Origin: JABDGM01 sp963738665
GTDB taxonomy: Bacteria > Planctomycetota > Planctomycetia > Pirellulales > Lacipirellulaceae
Direction of reading: 5' to 3'
Length of the DNA stretch: 64,000 nt
NCBI GenBank assembly: GCA_963738665.1
Contig: CAVTXL010000002.1
Location: forward strand, 372,001-436,000
Shown piece after piece: positions 11,263-21,897 of this stretch. Every line of letters begins with the position of its first letter. Position 1 is the stretch's first letter. The notes under the pieces are model-generated. The model had not been told where the DNA came from. It searched no databases and was given only the letters and a program-made list of their open reading frames with translations. The translations under genes were made by a program, and so were the position numbers.

Positions 11263-12039
11263 CTAGGCGGCAATCCCAAACAATGCGCCAACCCCCGCTG
11301 TTAGTCCCATAGCCAGTGCACCCCAAAAGGCCACACGCGCCGCAGCCCTAAGGACGGGAGGCGCCGCCGCGCGGGCCGATACCCCGCCGAGCACCGCCAA
11401 AAACACCAAGGAAGTGCCCGCGACAAGAGGGACAATGGAATGTTCCGGTGAAATTACGACGGTTAACAGGGGCATGGCCGCGCCGACCGCAAATGTCCCC
11501 GCAGACGCCAACGCCGCTTGAACTGGTCGAGCGGTGTGCGCTGCGGAAATTCCCAGTTCGTCGCGCACATGTGCACCCAATGCGTCGTGGGCCATCAGCT
11601 GCACGACGACCTGCTTTGCAAGACGTTCATCGAGTCCACGCGCAGTGTAGATGGCCGCTAGTTCAGCCAGTTCGTTGTCAGTATCTGTGGCAAGTTCTCT
11701 TCGCTCTCGTTCTAGGTCTGCTTTCTCTGTGTCGGCTTGGGAGCTAACCGACACATATTCGCCAGCCGCCATCGACAGCGCCCCGGCAACCAAGCCAGCC
11801 ACTCCAGCGACAATGATGTTGGCACGCGTGGATTCTGCGGCGGCGACGCCAACTATGAGGCTCGCCGTTGAAACGATGCCGTCGTTAGCACCCAAGACCG
11901 CGGCACGCAGCCAACCGATGCGTTCAGTGCGATGTTGTTCTTTATGGCGCAAATAAATGCCCCTAGGTGAGATAAAACGTCGTTCAAAGCTGTGGCGCAT
12001 CATAAGGGCCGATAGTATTATGCGCAATGTCGAGGACAA
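11263..12039 (-). CDS. VIT1/CCC1-family iron/manganese transporter
   Basis: A 258-residue membrane protein of the VIT family, which moves Fe2+ or Mn2+ across membranes. The family signature GWLRAAVLGANDGIVST lies near residue 43, followed by GLVAGALSMAAGEYVSVSSQ in TM2 and the cytosolic metal-binding helices with acidic residues (DTEKADLERERREL), then three C-terminal TM segments. The start is drawn at the first ATG; ATGs at 12003 and 12000 give a more typical N-terminus and are equally possible. Intact. It lies upstream of and codirectional with mgtA, separated by 231 bases, so a shared role in divalent metal balance is plausible. Confidence 0.88.
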   Translation of the reverse strand: MSSTLRIILSALMMRHSFERRFISPRGIYLRHKEQHRTERIGWLRAAVLGANDGIVSTASLIVGVAAAESTRANIIVAGVAGLVAGALSMAAGEYVSVSSQADTEKADLERERRELATDTDNELAELAAIYTARGLDERLAKQVVVQLMAHDALGAHVRDELGISAAHTARPVQAALASAGTFAVGAAMPLLTVVISPEHSIVPLVAGTSLVFLAVLGGVSARAAAPPVLRAAARVAFWGALAMGLTAGVGALFGIAA

Positions 12040-12845
12040 TGCCTATCGATTTCCCAATCGCGACGTGGCAGTTGCATCCCAGGGTGCTCGCGTAGGGAAA
12101 TCCCACGCGCGCTTAGGCGAGCAGGGAAGCCGCAATTATGACCGAGACGTTTCAACAAGCCGTCTTGCCCGTTTGGGCTTGAGACTTTCCAAATAGCCAG
12201 CGTTTTCTCGGACTACGCACGCATGCCGGTGGCGTAAACGTACGAAATTCGGCCACGCGTTGCGTGCTCATGTCGAACCGACCTGGGGAACGAATGTGTG
12301 CAATTGATTCTCGCCGACGGGGAAAATCGCGGGCATAGCAGCGGCGATGTTGGCAAATCGGGCGAGGAACAGGGTGGCCGTAACCGTGAGTGACGTGGAT
12401 GGGGCGAATGTACGGCATCCGGGCCGGACGGGACTGGGGGGTCGTGTAGGGCGCGGGTGAGGATTTGCGGCGATTTTGCTGAACGGGCTAGTGTTGGCGG
12501 CCGGCGCCGTTCTTGTCACATGAGTTTTGGTGCAAAATCCGGTTGGTCGCGAGCGGCGGAATGGCGCCCCCGCATGGCGGCTGTTTTTGCGCTGCGGGCG
12601 GAGTGTTTATCGCCTTCAGCCTGAGGCGCTCTGACCTTGTGATTAACCCAGGGTGGCGCTACTCGGCAAGCTCGGAGCGACCTCACCACGGCGAGTCTTC
12701 GGCCTGGGCAACGGTGTGAAACGCCTTTGGCGTTGAATTGAGTGACGAAAGAAATGCGGAATTGGGAGCCTGGGCTGGACGGTGGGATATGTGTGGCCGC
12801 GTGGCGGGAGGATCCATTGCTGGATTCGAGGAGGAACGTGCAAGA
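12040..12845. other. Gene-free gap
   Basis: No supported gene. Around 12645-12735 there is a repeat-type stretch (CCCAGGGTGGCGC ... CCTGGGC, then CGCCTTTGGCGTT) that resembles the repeat block at 56390-56600. The first 150 bases probably hold the promoter of the minus-strand VIT gene. Confidence 0.5.
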
Positions 12846-12978
12846 CTAGTGCTCTGTCAACGCAGGTATTCGGGTTCGACAAATGAGCCGCTGGGCGCTA
12901 GCCCCCGGTTTTTACGGAACGAACGGTGGGCTAGCGCCCGACGGCTAATCCGAAAATCAAGGTTTGACAAAGCACTAG
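12846..12978. mobile_element. MITE-like element with 15-bp terminal inverted repeats
   Basis: A 133-base non-coding element. The left end is CTAGTGCTCTGTCAA (12846-12860) and the right end, read on the other strand, is CTAGTGCTTTGTCAA (12964-12978): 14 of 15 match. Inside is a second inverted pair (GGGCGCTAGCCC and GGGCTAGCGCCC) that would form a long hairpin. No coding potential. Confidence 0.7.
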
Positions 12979-13126
12979 GGCCGGCAGGGCACTGCTGGCC
13001 ACGCCAGCAGCGAATACCCCCTCGCCAGCCCTCCCCGCAAGGTGGAGGGAGCCAAACGAAAGAAAGGGAAATAAGAGGGGCCCATTGAAGACTGCGCCAA
13101 GTGAATTATGGCACGCTGTGCAGTCG

Positions 13127-13709
13127 CTACGCGAACAGATTGAGCTGCGAGCCGGCTGGGGCGCTGGCGAACAGTTGTGTAAGGTCGATCGAGCCGTCGG
13201 CGGCTTTGTTCGCGACGCGCGTTTTGCAAGGCCGAATTGAAATCTGTAGGGTCGACGCCGAGTTGTTTGAGGAGGGCGTCGATGCTGTCGTCCGACGCGG
13301 CTGAAGCATCGGAGGACGTGGACTGGGCGTGGTGGTGACGATGGTGGTGATGGCCGGCGGCGCGGAGCACTTGGGCGTCTTTATCGATGGCGGCGGTGTC
13401 TGCGCCGGCTTCTTTGAGCACTTCGTTGATCGCTTCGTGAATTGCCTTGGGGTCTCCGATGCCGTTGTTAGCTATGACGGTCGCTTCGACGGCCGATTCG
13501 ATCTTGGCTTGCAAGTCGGCGAGGGCGGTGCCCGTGTATCCTTGCTTCTCTAACTCGGCGGTGAGAAATTCTTTCGGGTTCTGCAACGGCGTTTCGGCCC
13601 GATCGCCGACGTCGCTGGCGGCCGAGGTTGGATCAGAGCTGGACGGCTTCGACAGGTAATCGAAGAGGGTGTTAAGGCCGGAGCCGGACAAACCAGAAAT
13701 GCCAGACAC
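13127..13709 (-). CDS. Hypothetical protein with His-rich segment, frameshifted
   Basis: Not recognised as a named family. The likely start is a GTG at 13709 giving VSGISGLSGSGLNTLFDYLS, a Gly/Ser opening resembling one seen in other planctomycete hypothetical proteins. About 193 residues. It is acidic and helical, with no signal peptide or TM segment, and has a HHHHRHHH tract at 13338-13361 (possible metal binding) followed by a Ser/Ala/Asp linker. The frame breaks near 13230; beyond it the C-terminus reads NKAADGSIDLTQLFASAPAG in another frame and stops at 13127. It is transcribed away from the plus-strand coiled-coil gene. Confidence 0.55.
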
Positions 13710-14244
13710 GGTTGTTCCTCGCACAGGTGGCGGCTGCGCCGTCGGCGATGGTTCGCGAGACGGCAATCGGCCGTGGAAGCGTCGTTTCCTATCGACGGAA
13801 TTCGGCTCAATTATTGGCCAATCGCCATCAAACTTGAGCGCACGCCGCTAGTAGAGCACGGCTGGTGTTGACGGCATTGGCGTACGTGCCCGGCGACGAA
13901 TTTTTTTTTCGCCGGGTGCTATCTGGAGCCAAGATTGGTCGGCCGTCGGCGAAATTCCTGATGGACGGCCTGTTTTGTGGGCCGGTGCCTGTTGGAAGGC
14001 TAACCCCCTCCCCAACCCCTCCCCACAAAGGGGAGGGGGACAAACCTTTGGTCCATCCGCTTCCCGCCGAGGGGGAGGGGACAATCGTTTGGCTTGCGAA
14101 GGGCAAAGGAAAGGTCGGGGGGCGGGAACGGCCGTTTCTGTTTCGTTTTGTACCAGCTTTGGGGCCGCCGCCGGGAGTTGAATTGCCAGCGTCGTCGCGA
14201 GTGCAGCCAGACGGGCCGTCCCCCGTGTTTTAGGAGCCTTTATC
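13710..14244. other. Divergent intergenic region with GC hairpin
   Basis: Lies between two divergent genes and should contain both promoters. A perfect 9-bp hairpin (CCCCTCCCC, 5-base loop, GGGGAGGGG) is at 14016-14038, with a related half-copy near 14070. No gene is supported. Confidence 0.5.
14016..14038. repeat. Perfect CCCCTCCCC hairpin (REP-like)
   Basis: Arms of 9 bp with loop ACAAA. Because it precedes genes on both sides it is more likely a dispersed REP-type repeat than a terminator. Confidence 0.5.
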
Positions 14245-15060
14245 ATGATCAAGAAGTTTTTGTTCGCCGGGGTGGGCCTCGCGCTAGCCGTCGGCATCCT
14301 GTTCGGCCGCAGTGCGGGCAGCTATGTGAAGACCGCCTACCGTCACATGACACACTCGGTCAGCGACAGCGTGCCGGTGGAGTTCCAGATCGAACGGGCC
14401 AAGCAGATGGTCGTCGACCTGGAGCCGGAGATCCGCAACTCAATGCATGTGATCGCCAAGGAAGAGGTGGCCCTGGAGCAGCTCAACAAGCAGGTTGACG
14501 GCGCCGAGGCCCAGGCCGCCAAGGACAAGGGCGACATCATGCGGCTGCAGACCGATCTTGGGCAGAATAAGGGCGTCTATCGCTACGCCAGTCGCACGTA
14601 CACCGTCGGCGAAGTGAAGGACGATCTGGCCCGCCGTTTCAGTCGCTTTAAGGTGGCCGACGACACCTTGGCCAGCATGAAGCAGATGCGCGACGCCCGC
14701 GAGAAGAATCTCGACGCAGCCCGCCAGAAGCTGGCCGCGATGATCAACGCCCGGCGGAAGCTCGACATTGACATTCAAAACCTGGAAGCGAAGCGGAAAT
14801 TGGTCGAGGTGGCCCAGGCTTCGAGCGACTACGTGTTTGACGACAGCCAGCTCGCCCGCGCCAAGGAGCTGATCACCGATATCCGCACAAAACTCGACGT
14901 CCAGGCCAAATTGGCCAACGCCGACGTCAATGTGCAGGCGGAAATTCCGCTCGACGACAGCACGCCGTCGGATATCACTGACCAGGTGGCCCAGTACTTC
15001 GGGCTCGGCGAGAAGGGCCAGCAGGTGGCGACGGTCAGTTATCAACAAGACGAAGAGTAA
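14245..15060 (+). CDS. Membrane-anchored coiled-coil protein
   Basis: 271 residues, intact, with no family name assigned. Residues 3-22 form an N-terminal signal anchor (FLFAGVGLALAVGILFG); the rest is long amphipathic coiled coil (residues about 45-215, rich in E, K, A, Q) with a short acidic tail. The architecture is PspA/PspC-like and suggests an envelope-facing scaffold. The ATG at 14245 follows GGAGCC. It is followed within 140 bases by the FHA gene on the same strand. Confidence 0.7.
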   Translation: MIKKFLFAGVGLALAVGILFGRSAGSYVKTAYRHMTHSVSDSVPVEFQIERAKQMVVDLEPEIRNSMHVIAKEEVALEQLNKQVDGAEAQAAKDKGDIMRLQTDLGQNKGVYRYASRTYTVGEVKDDLARRFSRFKVADDTLASMKQMRDAREKNLDAARQKLAAMINARRKLDIDIQNLEAKRKLVEVAQASSDYVFDDSQLARAKELITDIRTKLDVQAKLANADVNVQAEIPLDDSTPSDITDQVAQYFGLGEKGQQVATVSYQQDEE

Positions 15061-15197
15061 CGGCGTCTTGCGCGGCTGGGGACGAGCTTAGCGAGCCTCC
15101 AGTTGCTATCCGCCGCACCGGCTGGGGGGCTCGCCATTCGCTCGTCCCCAGCCACCTCCAACCCACAGCGAATAGTCACGTTTCACGGATTGGTCTG

Positions 15198-16649
15198 ATG
15201 TTTCCCACCTGGCGGCTGCAATTGCGAGAGGCACGATTGGCATGGCGAAGGGGCCGCGTCGATGAGGCGGGTACACTCCTCTCGGCGGCGCCGCTGTGCG
15301 ACTTTCTGCCGGCGAAGGAGCTGGCCCGCGACGTGGCCGGCTCGATCGTCGAGCGGGCCCGGCAGCGGCTGGCCGGCGGCGATACGTCGGCCGGCTGGCA
15401 CGACCTGGCAACGGCGGACCGGCTTGGCGCGGCCGGCGAAGCGACCGGCCAACTGCGGCAGCAGTACGTGGAACACGTGCTCGCCGAGGTGGTGGGATAT
15501 TTGGCGGCCGACCAGCCGACGGCGGCCGTGGCGCGGCTGGATAAGCTCGATCGCCGCGGCGTCTCGAACGAAGCCGTCCGACGGATGCGGCAGATCGCCC
15601 AGGCGGTTGTCGAAAGCGACCAGCTTGCCGCACGGGGCCATTTCGCCGAAGCGGCCGCCGCCAGCACGCGGGCGGATGATCTCGTCCTCCAGCATCCAGC
15701 ACAGATAAGTACAATGAAACAATTGCACGAGCGGTTGGCCGAGCGGACGCAGCGGCTGGAGCGAGATGGCGGCGAAATCCAGCGGCTGAGTGCCGAAATG
15801 CATGGTGCCTTGGCGAAGCAGGATTGGTCGGGCGTGCTGGCGGCGGCTGATGCGCTGCTCGCGGTCGCGCCGCAGCACTTGGCCGCCGGGCAGGCCCGGC
15901 GAAGGGCCTGGCAGGCCGTCGGGATGGAAGTGACGCTGCCCCACCAAGGGCGGCGGGCCGCACGGCCCGTTTCGATCGACGTGCGGCAGGCGGTGCTGGG
16001 CGTGCCGAAATCGACTCACGCCGCCGCGGCCGCCAGCGAGGACGACACCGTGACCGGAAAGAATCAGCCGCAGCGCGGATTGTTGTGGATCGACGCCGTG
16101 GGCGGGTTCCTGGTGTGCCTGGACGACGCGGTGGCGCTCGGCCAGCCGGCGGCGGGCGACACAGTCGCGGTGCCGATTTTGGCCGACCTGTCGCGGCGGC
16201 ACGCGACGATTCGCCGCGAGGGAGGGGCGTATGTGCTGTCGCCAGTGCACAGCGTGAGCGTCGACGGGCAAAAGGTCGACGGGCCGTACGTGCTGGCCGA
16301 CAATCAACTGATTCAACTGGGCGACAGCGTACGCCTGCGGTTCACCAAGCCGCACGCCTTGAGCGCCACCGCCCGGCTGGTGATAGAAAGCCATCATAAG
16401 ACACAGCCATCGGCGGACGCGGTGCTGTTGATGGCCGATAGCATCGTGCTCGGTCCGCAGCGGCACGCGCATATCCGCTGCCGCGACTGGGAACACGACG
16501 TGGTCGTTTACCGTCAGAATAACAGTTTGTATTGCCGCGCCGAACGGCCGCTGGTGCTGGACGGCGAGGCCTGCCAGGGGGCGAGTGAACTGGCCCCCGG
16601 CGCGCGTGTGGAAGGAGAAGGCTTGGCATTTACGTGGGAAGCAATGTAG
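15198..16649 (+). CDS. FHA-domain protein
   Basis: 483 residues. The N-terminal two thirds are helical and alanine-rich with degenerate repeat helices. The C-terminal region (about residues 290-400) carries an FHA-like phosphothreonine-binding fold with the core ADLSRRHATIRREGGAYVL (SRRH motif) and later VDGQKVDG and IQLGDSVRLRF strands. A second similar segment (ADSIVLGPQRHAHIRCRD) follows. FHA domains bind phospho-Thr peptides made by Ser/Thr kinases, and a kinase gene lies 115 bases downstream on the same strand, so a kinase-reader pair is likely. Intact; ATG at 15198. Confidence 0.8.
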   Translation: MFPTWRLQLREARLAWRRGRVDEAGTLLSAAPLCDFLPAKELARDVAGSIVERARQRLAGGDTSAGWHDLATADRLGAAGEATGQLRQQYVEHVLAEVVGYLAADQPTAAVARLDKLDRRGVSNEAVRRMRQIAQAVVESDQLAARGHFAEAAAASTRADDLVLQHPAQISTMKQLHERLAERTQRLERDGGEIQRLSAEMHGALAKQDWSGVLAAADALLAVAPQHLAAGQARRRAWQAVGMEVTLPHQGRRAARPVSIDVRQAVLGVPKSTHAAAAASEDDTVTGKNQPQRGLLWIDAVGGFLVCLDDAVALGQPAAGDTVAVPILADLSRRHATIRREGGAYVLSPVHSVSVDGQKVDGPYVLADNQLIQLGDSVRLRFTKPHALSATARLVIESHHKTQPSADAVLLMADSIVLGPQRHAHIRCRDWEHDVVVYRQNNSLYCRAERPLVLDGEACQGASELAPGARVEGEGLAFTWEAM

Positions 16650-16734
16650 CAGGCACACTCCGTGTGCCGTAACAGCGCCTGTAGTTGCGCCCGATTGGAA
16701 GAAATGCTACGGCACACGGCGTGTGCCTGCTACA
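16645..16734. repeat. 27-bp inverted repeat between FHA and kinase genes
   Basis: Arms at 16645-16671 and 16708-16734 match at 26 of 27 positions and share the core GCAGGCACAC.CCGTGTGCC. Each arm is itself palindromic. It overlaps the FHA stop codon and could act as a terminator or attenuator before the kinase, but the motif looks like a dispersed REP. Confidence 0.6.
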
Positions 16735-16764
16735 ATACGCTAGAAAGAGAACGATTCCAGAGCC

Positions 16765-18878
16765 ATGAATCTGCCTGACTCCCCAGTTGCCGAACTGTCG
16801 CGGCCCGCCGCGGCCATGAAATTCAGCTACCCCAGCGGTTCGCGCCCACTGGATGGGTACACGATCAAGCGCGGCGTGGGACGCGGCGGGTTCGGCGAAG
16901 TCTATTTCGCCACCAGCGACGCGGGCAAAGAGGTTGCCCTCAAGCTCATACGCCGGAACATGGACGTCGAGCTGCGTGGGGCCACGCAGTGCCTCAACTT
17001 GAAGCATCCGAATCTGATCGGCCTGTACGACATCCGCACGGACGAGATGGGCGATCAGTGGATCATCATGGAATACGTCTCGGGCGAGTCGCTCGAAGAC
17101 GCCATCGAGCGGTACCCGCAGGGGATGCCAATCGATCAGGTGCTGTTTTGGATGCGCGGCCTGTGCGCAGGCGTTGGCTATTTGCATGATCACGGCATCG
17201 TGCACCGCGACCTGAAGCCGGGCAACATTTTTCTCGACGAAGGCACAGTCAAAATCGGCGATTACGGCCTGGCCAAGTTCATTTCGTGCAGCCGCCGCAG
17301 CGGCCAGACCGAAAGCGTCGGCACGGTGCACTACATGGCGCCGGAGATCGCCAACGGCCGCTATGGACGTGAAATTGACACCTACGCTTTGGGCGTCATC
17401 TTGTTCGAGATGCTGACCGGTACGGTACCGTTCGAGGGGGAAAGCGTGGGCGAAGTGCTGATGAAGCACCTCACCGCGGAGCCCGACCTGTCGCGGCTCG
17501 ACGAGCCGTATCGCGATATTGTCCGCCGGGCCCTGACGAAAGACCCGGAGGTGAGACTAAAAAACGTGGGCGAATTGCTCGCGCTGATGCCCGGTGGAAG
17601 TAGCCCGAGTGACAACGCGGGCCTCGTTCACGACGATATTGTGCTCACACCCATTGACTCGCCGGCCGCAGGATCTCCTAGGGCGAATGCCCAGCCGTTT
17701 GGCGCGCGTCCGGCGCACAAGGGCAGCATGCAAGCCTGGCGGCCAGCGGTCCGATCGAAGAACCAATATGGAAATGGTTCCGCGAATCGTCGCCGGTTTT
17801 TCGTCGAGTTCGCAGTGCGGCCGATCACCAATCGCGGGCCCAGGAAGTCGGCCGGCTGTGGGCGATCTTGGCACTCGTACTGGTGGCGACCGCGATATTC
17901 GCGTCGCCGGCATTCGCCGTCATTCTGTTGGGCCTTGTCTGTTACGGTATATATTACACGATCTGGGCCCTGCTTATTCGGCCGGGTGTCGAGCGGCAAG
18001 CGGTGCGCAATCGCGACGCGGCCAGCCGCGACGCACGACATGCGAATGCCTCGCCGGCTGCAACGACGGGCCCGCCGAGTGTGCAAGCAGGTTACGTCGC
18101 GGCCAAGGACGTGCCGGTGCCCACCTCGGCCGCCGATCGCTACGCCCATAAGGTTCGCCGGCGGCGGATGCGGACCAACTGGCGCGAGCGTGTTCATCGC
18201 GACCTGGCAACGAAGCCCTTTCGCGACAAACTCCGCGAGCTCGTGGGTTCGATGTTGCTAGCGGCCATCTTCGCGATGTTGATTTCGCTCGCCGCCCCGG
18301 TCCTGGGCATCGGCGGCGCTCCCGTCTTTTTGTGGCTGGCAATCGTCGGCACGCTGGCCAGTTGGGCCGTGCTGGTGCCGGCCAAGTTCACCGAAGGGAA
18401 GCTAGAAGACCACGTGCCGATGCGTTTGGTGATGCTGCTGTTGGGCGGGCTCGTGGGCGCGGCCGCGTTTGGCGTGGGAGATGCACTCTTGGTGAATTTG
18501 CACCGTGGCGAAGAGCCGCTCGATGCCGGTTGGGGACTCATTTCGCACGAAATGCTCAATTGGCAACGGCCGCCAGGAGCCCACGAGTTGGTCGGCAACC
18601 CGACGTTTCCGGCCTACGTAGCGTTCTTTGCAACGCTGTTTTTGCTCGTGCGGTGGTGGCGGCAGGCCGAATTCACGCGAGCGACGAGGCTCAGTACGTG
18701 GTCGGTCGCCGGCTGCGTCGTCGCGGCCTGGCTGGTGCACCTGTTTTGGTGGTTCCCGCAGCCGGCCGGCATGATGGTCGCCGGCACGGTCGCGGCGGCC
18801 GTGCAACTAGCCAGCCCTTGGATGCCGCCCAGCCGTCGGCGGGCGGTGAGTGAGCAACTCGAACAGGGCATTGGGTAG
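16765..18878 (+). CDS. Ser/Thr protein kinase with C-terminal membrane region, frameshifted
   Basis: A Hanks-type protein kinase, about 704 residues. The Gly loop GVGRGGFGEV is at residues 37-46, the ATP lysine is in VALKLI, the catalytic loop HRDLKPGN has Asp149, and the metal-binding motif is DYG (Asp166) rather than DFG. The APE motif follows. A proline/alanine linker leads to membrane segments from about 17868 (ILALVLVATAIFASPAFAV) and five or more further TM helices. The linker breaks frame near 17740: WKWFRESSPVFRRVR in the second frame joins directly to the TM part. An alternative start is Met18. Probably the writer partnered with the upstream FHA reader. Confidence 0.85.
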
Positions 18879-18911
18879 CGGCCCGCTCTGGATCGATGAG
18901 AGTTTATAGAA

Positions 18912-20805
18912 ATGGTTGCACCAATGGTGGGAATTAGCATGCTCGGCCTGTTGATCCTAGGGCTGCTCGGCGCGTTTTTCGTGGCGATCGCAATTAGCGC
19001 CCTGCGCTGCTGGCGTTGTTGGGTGCTGGAGTGCTGGGGCTCATCGTGCTGATGTTTCTTGTCCGTGCCACTATTCGGCCGGTTGCAACGCACGTCGAGG
19101 TTTCCGCACCCGGCGGCTCGTATTCGTTTGGTCCAACGGACCTTCCCTGGGCCCAGGCGCAAGCACACGCGGCCCCGCATTGGGCGTTCGGCAATTTGCT
19201 CCTGCTCCTGGCGCTGGTCGGGGGACTCGTGCTTCTCAGTTGGGCGTTGTCGGGCGGAAATCGCGGGCAGCATGATGCGGACGACGAACTCTGGCGTGAC
19301 GAACGAACCCACCGGGGCTCGGCCGGGCGATGGGCGGTTGGCATTGTTTTTTGCCTCACTGTGATCGGGCTGTTTTGGGCCCGCACTGCTACGTCGGTGA
19401 AGATGGCGCGGGTACAATCGCAGGCCGCGGTCGAGGCCGAAGAGCACCACCGACTTGAACAAATCAAACGCCAGTCGGCAGAGCTCGGTACTCGTGCCAA
19501 ACAAGCCGCAATCCAAACACGTCAGAATATCCAAGAAATCATGGACAACTTTGACAAGCCGCGGATCGAGCTGAATTCTACGACGGAAGCGCCGCCGCCC
19601 CCGGCGGCGGGTGACCAGCAGTTGAGCGCTGAAGAAGTCTACGATGCGACCGAAGGAGACGGGCCAACCGCGCGGCCGAGACGGAAAGCCAGCAATCGAA
19701 AACCGCGGGCGGGTCGACGATCGAGGCGCCAGGGGCCGACACTGGCCCCGCCCACGTCGAGCAAAACGCAAATGAGGCAAACGCCCCGGTAGAAAACACC
19801 CTGCCCGCGTCGCATGGCAGTCAAACGGGCGCGCCGAAACAACCCGCGGCGGCGTCCGCACCGGCGGCGGCCGCGAGTGACGTCAAGCCGCAGCCGAACA
19901 TCTTGCGAATCCATTTCGACGAAAGCCGCCTCCGCGACCGAGGCCTGTCGTTTGGCCAGGCGGCCGCGGCATTTCTCAATCTCCGCCGCGATCGTAACGG
20001 CCCCATTCGAATCGACGACAGAAGAATGTGGATTGAGATCGATGCCACATCCGAGAACGCGGCCCAATTCGCCCAAATGCAAATTTCGGTCCCCAGCGTC
20101 GGCAGGAAGGTCCAGTTGAGCGAATTAACCGATGCCATCACGACGGCGGCGAGCTGGTCGGGCCACGCGCCGCCAAGCGGTCAGCGGCCCGAGTGGATCG
20201 ATGAACCGGCGAGCCGGTCCGGCGACGTCTGGCGGCAGGTGGTCAGCACCGGCGAGTACTCGACCGCCCAAGAGTGCCGCCAGAAGGCCGACCAAATGCT
20301 GTCGGCCGCAACCTGGCTGCATTTGCAGAATCTTTTGGGTCGTGCCTTCGCCGTGGCAGAGCGGCCGGCCCTCCTTGGCGGCGATGACACAGAGAGCTCA
20401 GACGCATTGCTGCGGTACTGGCCGGGATCGCAATACGAGTTGCAACGAATGGGGATCGGCATCAACTTCATTCGACGCCAATTCGTGCCATCCGGTTCCG
20501 ACGGCGAGTACTTGGAAACCGTCGAGCGGCAGATTGGTCCGATGAAGCGGCTGTTCACGCTGGTCGAGTTTACCGCACAGGACGACGCCGAGTTGAAGAA
20601 CCGCTGGACTAGCTATCAGCAAGGTTTTCGTACCGAGGTCGTTAGTTCTGTTGCGGCACTCGTGCTGGCCGGCATCGGTCTGCTCTATGGCCTGCTCAAA
20701 ATCGACACCTGGACCAAGGGATATTACTCTAAGCGATTGCTTCTGGGCGTTCCGGCTGCGATCATCGCCGCGATTGGCTTGGTTCTGATCTTTGTGGGCG
20801 CGTAA
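18912..20805 (+). CDS. Large membrane protein with coiled coil, two frameshifts
   Basis: Not recognised. The joined product is about 630 residues: an N-terminal TM hairpin (18940-19075), a further TM pair (about 19190-19390), a coiled coil (about 19400-19560), a low-complexity Ala/Pro/Gln/Asn linker (19680-19880), a soluble domain from about 19890 (ILRIHFDESRLRDRG) and two C-terminal TM helices (20640-20800). Frame breaks near 19000 (inside TM1) and 19675 (in the linker); in both cases the sequence reads on smoothly in another frame. It starts 33 bases after the kinase gene, so the two are probably co-transcribed and it may be a phosphorylation target. Confidence 0.6.
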
Positions 20806-21050
20806 CCAACGGGTGGGACCGCCGAGTCGTGGGGCAGATATTGCTGCCCGCTCGCGTGCCGTTTTGGCGTTCATCGAATTTACCTGTCACATCATCGATG
20901 CGTCACAGCCGAAGGTAACATCAATTCCAATCTCCACTGGCCGATACGAATGTCTGCCCCGCGCGGCCGGTCGGAAGGCATAGCACTTGCGGTAATTATC
21001 GACAATAATTGAACCGTACGTTTTAACTCGGTCCACTCATTGTCGCCGCC

Positions 21051-21704
21051 ATGCCCGAGCCATCGCATCCAGACATGCTGCTGGTGAAGCAGATCCGCGC
21101 CGGCAAGCCGGACGCGTGGAGTACGCTGATCGCCAACTATGAAGGGCGGCTGTTGTCGTTCGTCGAAAGCCGGCTCCGCCGCCGGGCCGCGAGCGAAGAT
21201 GTCGTCCAGGAAACGTTTATCGGTTTCCTCACGAGCCTGCCGAATTACGACACGCGGCGGCCGCTGGAGAGCTACCTGTTCTCGATTGCGGCCCACAAGC
21301 TGACTGATTATCTGCGGCGCGAGGGCCGCCGGCCGGCCCTGCCGTTTTCGTCCACCACCGCCAGCGACGGCGGCCAGTGGGAAATGGCCGGCAAGGCCCG
21401 CCCGGCCAGCAGCATCGCCCGCAGCGGCGAACGCCGCCAGCTCGAAGAAGAGGCGCTGTGCCAGGGGCTGGCCGAGCAAATCGAGCACTGGCGCACGAAG
21501 GGCGATTGGCAAAAAATCCAGTGCATGGAGTTGCTCTTCGTCCGCGGCGCGGCCAACAAAGACGTCGCCGAACTACTTGGCATCACCGAACAGCAGGTGG
21601 CCAATTTCAAGTTCGACTTTTTGGCTCGCCTGCGGACGCTGGTGAAGAAACAGCGCTTGAGTGAGGATGTGTTTCCGGAGTTGTATGAGGGAGAAGATGC
21701 TTGA
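21051..21704 (+). CDS. ECF-type RNA polymerase sigma factor
   Basis: 217 residues, intact. Region 2 includes EDVVQETFIGFLTSLPNYD (residues about 45-65) and SYLFSIAAHKLTDYLRRE; region 4 is ELLFVRGAANKDVAELLGITEQQVANFKFDFLARL without the usual GTV, which is seen in planctomycete-specific ECF groups. A 30-residue insertion rich in Ser/Ala/Gly separates regions 2 and 4. It directs RNA polymerase to a stress or envelope regulon. The next gene on the same strand probably encodes its partner; kinase-linked ECF factors are a known planctomycete theme, and a kinase lies just upstream here. Confidence 0.85.
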   Translation: MPEPSHPDMLLVKQIRAGKPDAWSTLIANYEGRLLSFVESRLRRRAASEDVVQETFIGFLTSLPNYDTRRPLESYLFSIAAHKLTDYLRREGRRPALPFSSTTASDGGQWEMAGKARPASSIARSGERRQLEEEALCQGLAEQIEHWRTKGDWQKIQCMELLFVRGAANKDVAELLGITEQQVANFKFDFLARLRTLVKKQRLSEDVFPELYEGEDA

Positions 21705-21744
21705 CGCTGGTTGCTGGATGCTGGATGGGGGCGCTAAATGATAA

Positions 21745-21884
21745 CTCGTTCCCACGCTGTGCGTGGGGACGCAGGTTTTCGACGCTCTGCGTCGAGTGAG
21801 GTGGTTGCCAACAAGACTTGTCCATGAATGGCACGGGCCGCAGATCGGCCAGCATCGCGTTCCCACGCAGAGCGTGGGAACGAG
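21745..21884. repeat. Inverted GTTCCCACGC repeat pair
   Basis: Arms at 21745-21772 and 21856-21884, core CGTTCCCACGC..GCGTGGGAACG, each nearly self-palindromic. It fills the gap between the sigma factor and its downstream partner and ends 13 bases before that gene's ATG, so it could affect expression of the partner. Confidence 0.6.
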
Positions 21885-21897
21885 ACCGTTTACGCAT

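Noticed and set aside
15183..16658. 491-codon antisense frame under the FHA gene
   Set aside because: Covers the same bases as a plus-strand gene with a recognisable FHA motif; codon usage on the minus strand is not gene-like.
18614..19861. 415-codon antisense frame across the kinase end and next gene
   Set aside because: Spans two plus-strand genes and the gap between them; low complexity, no domain.
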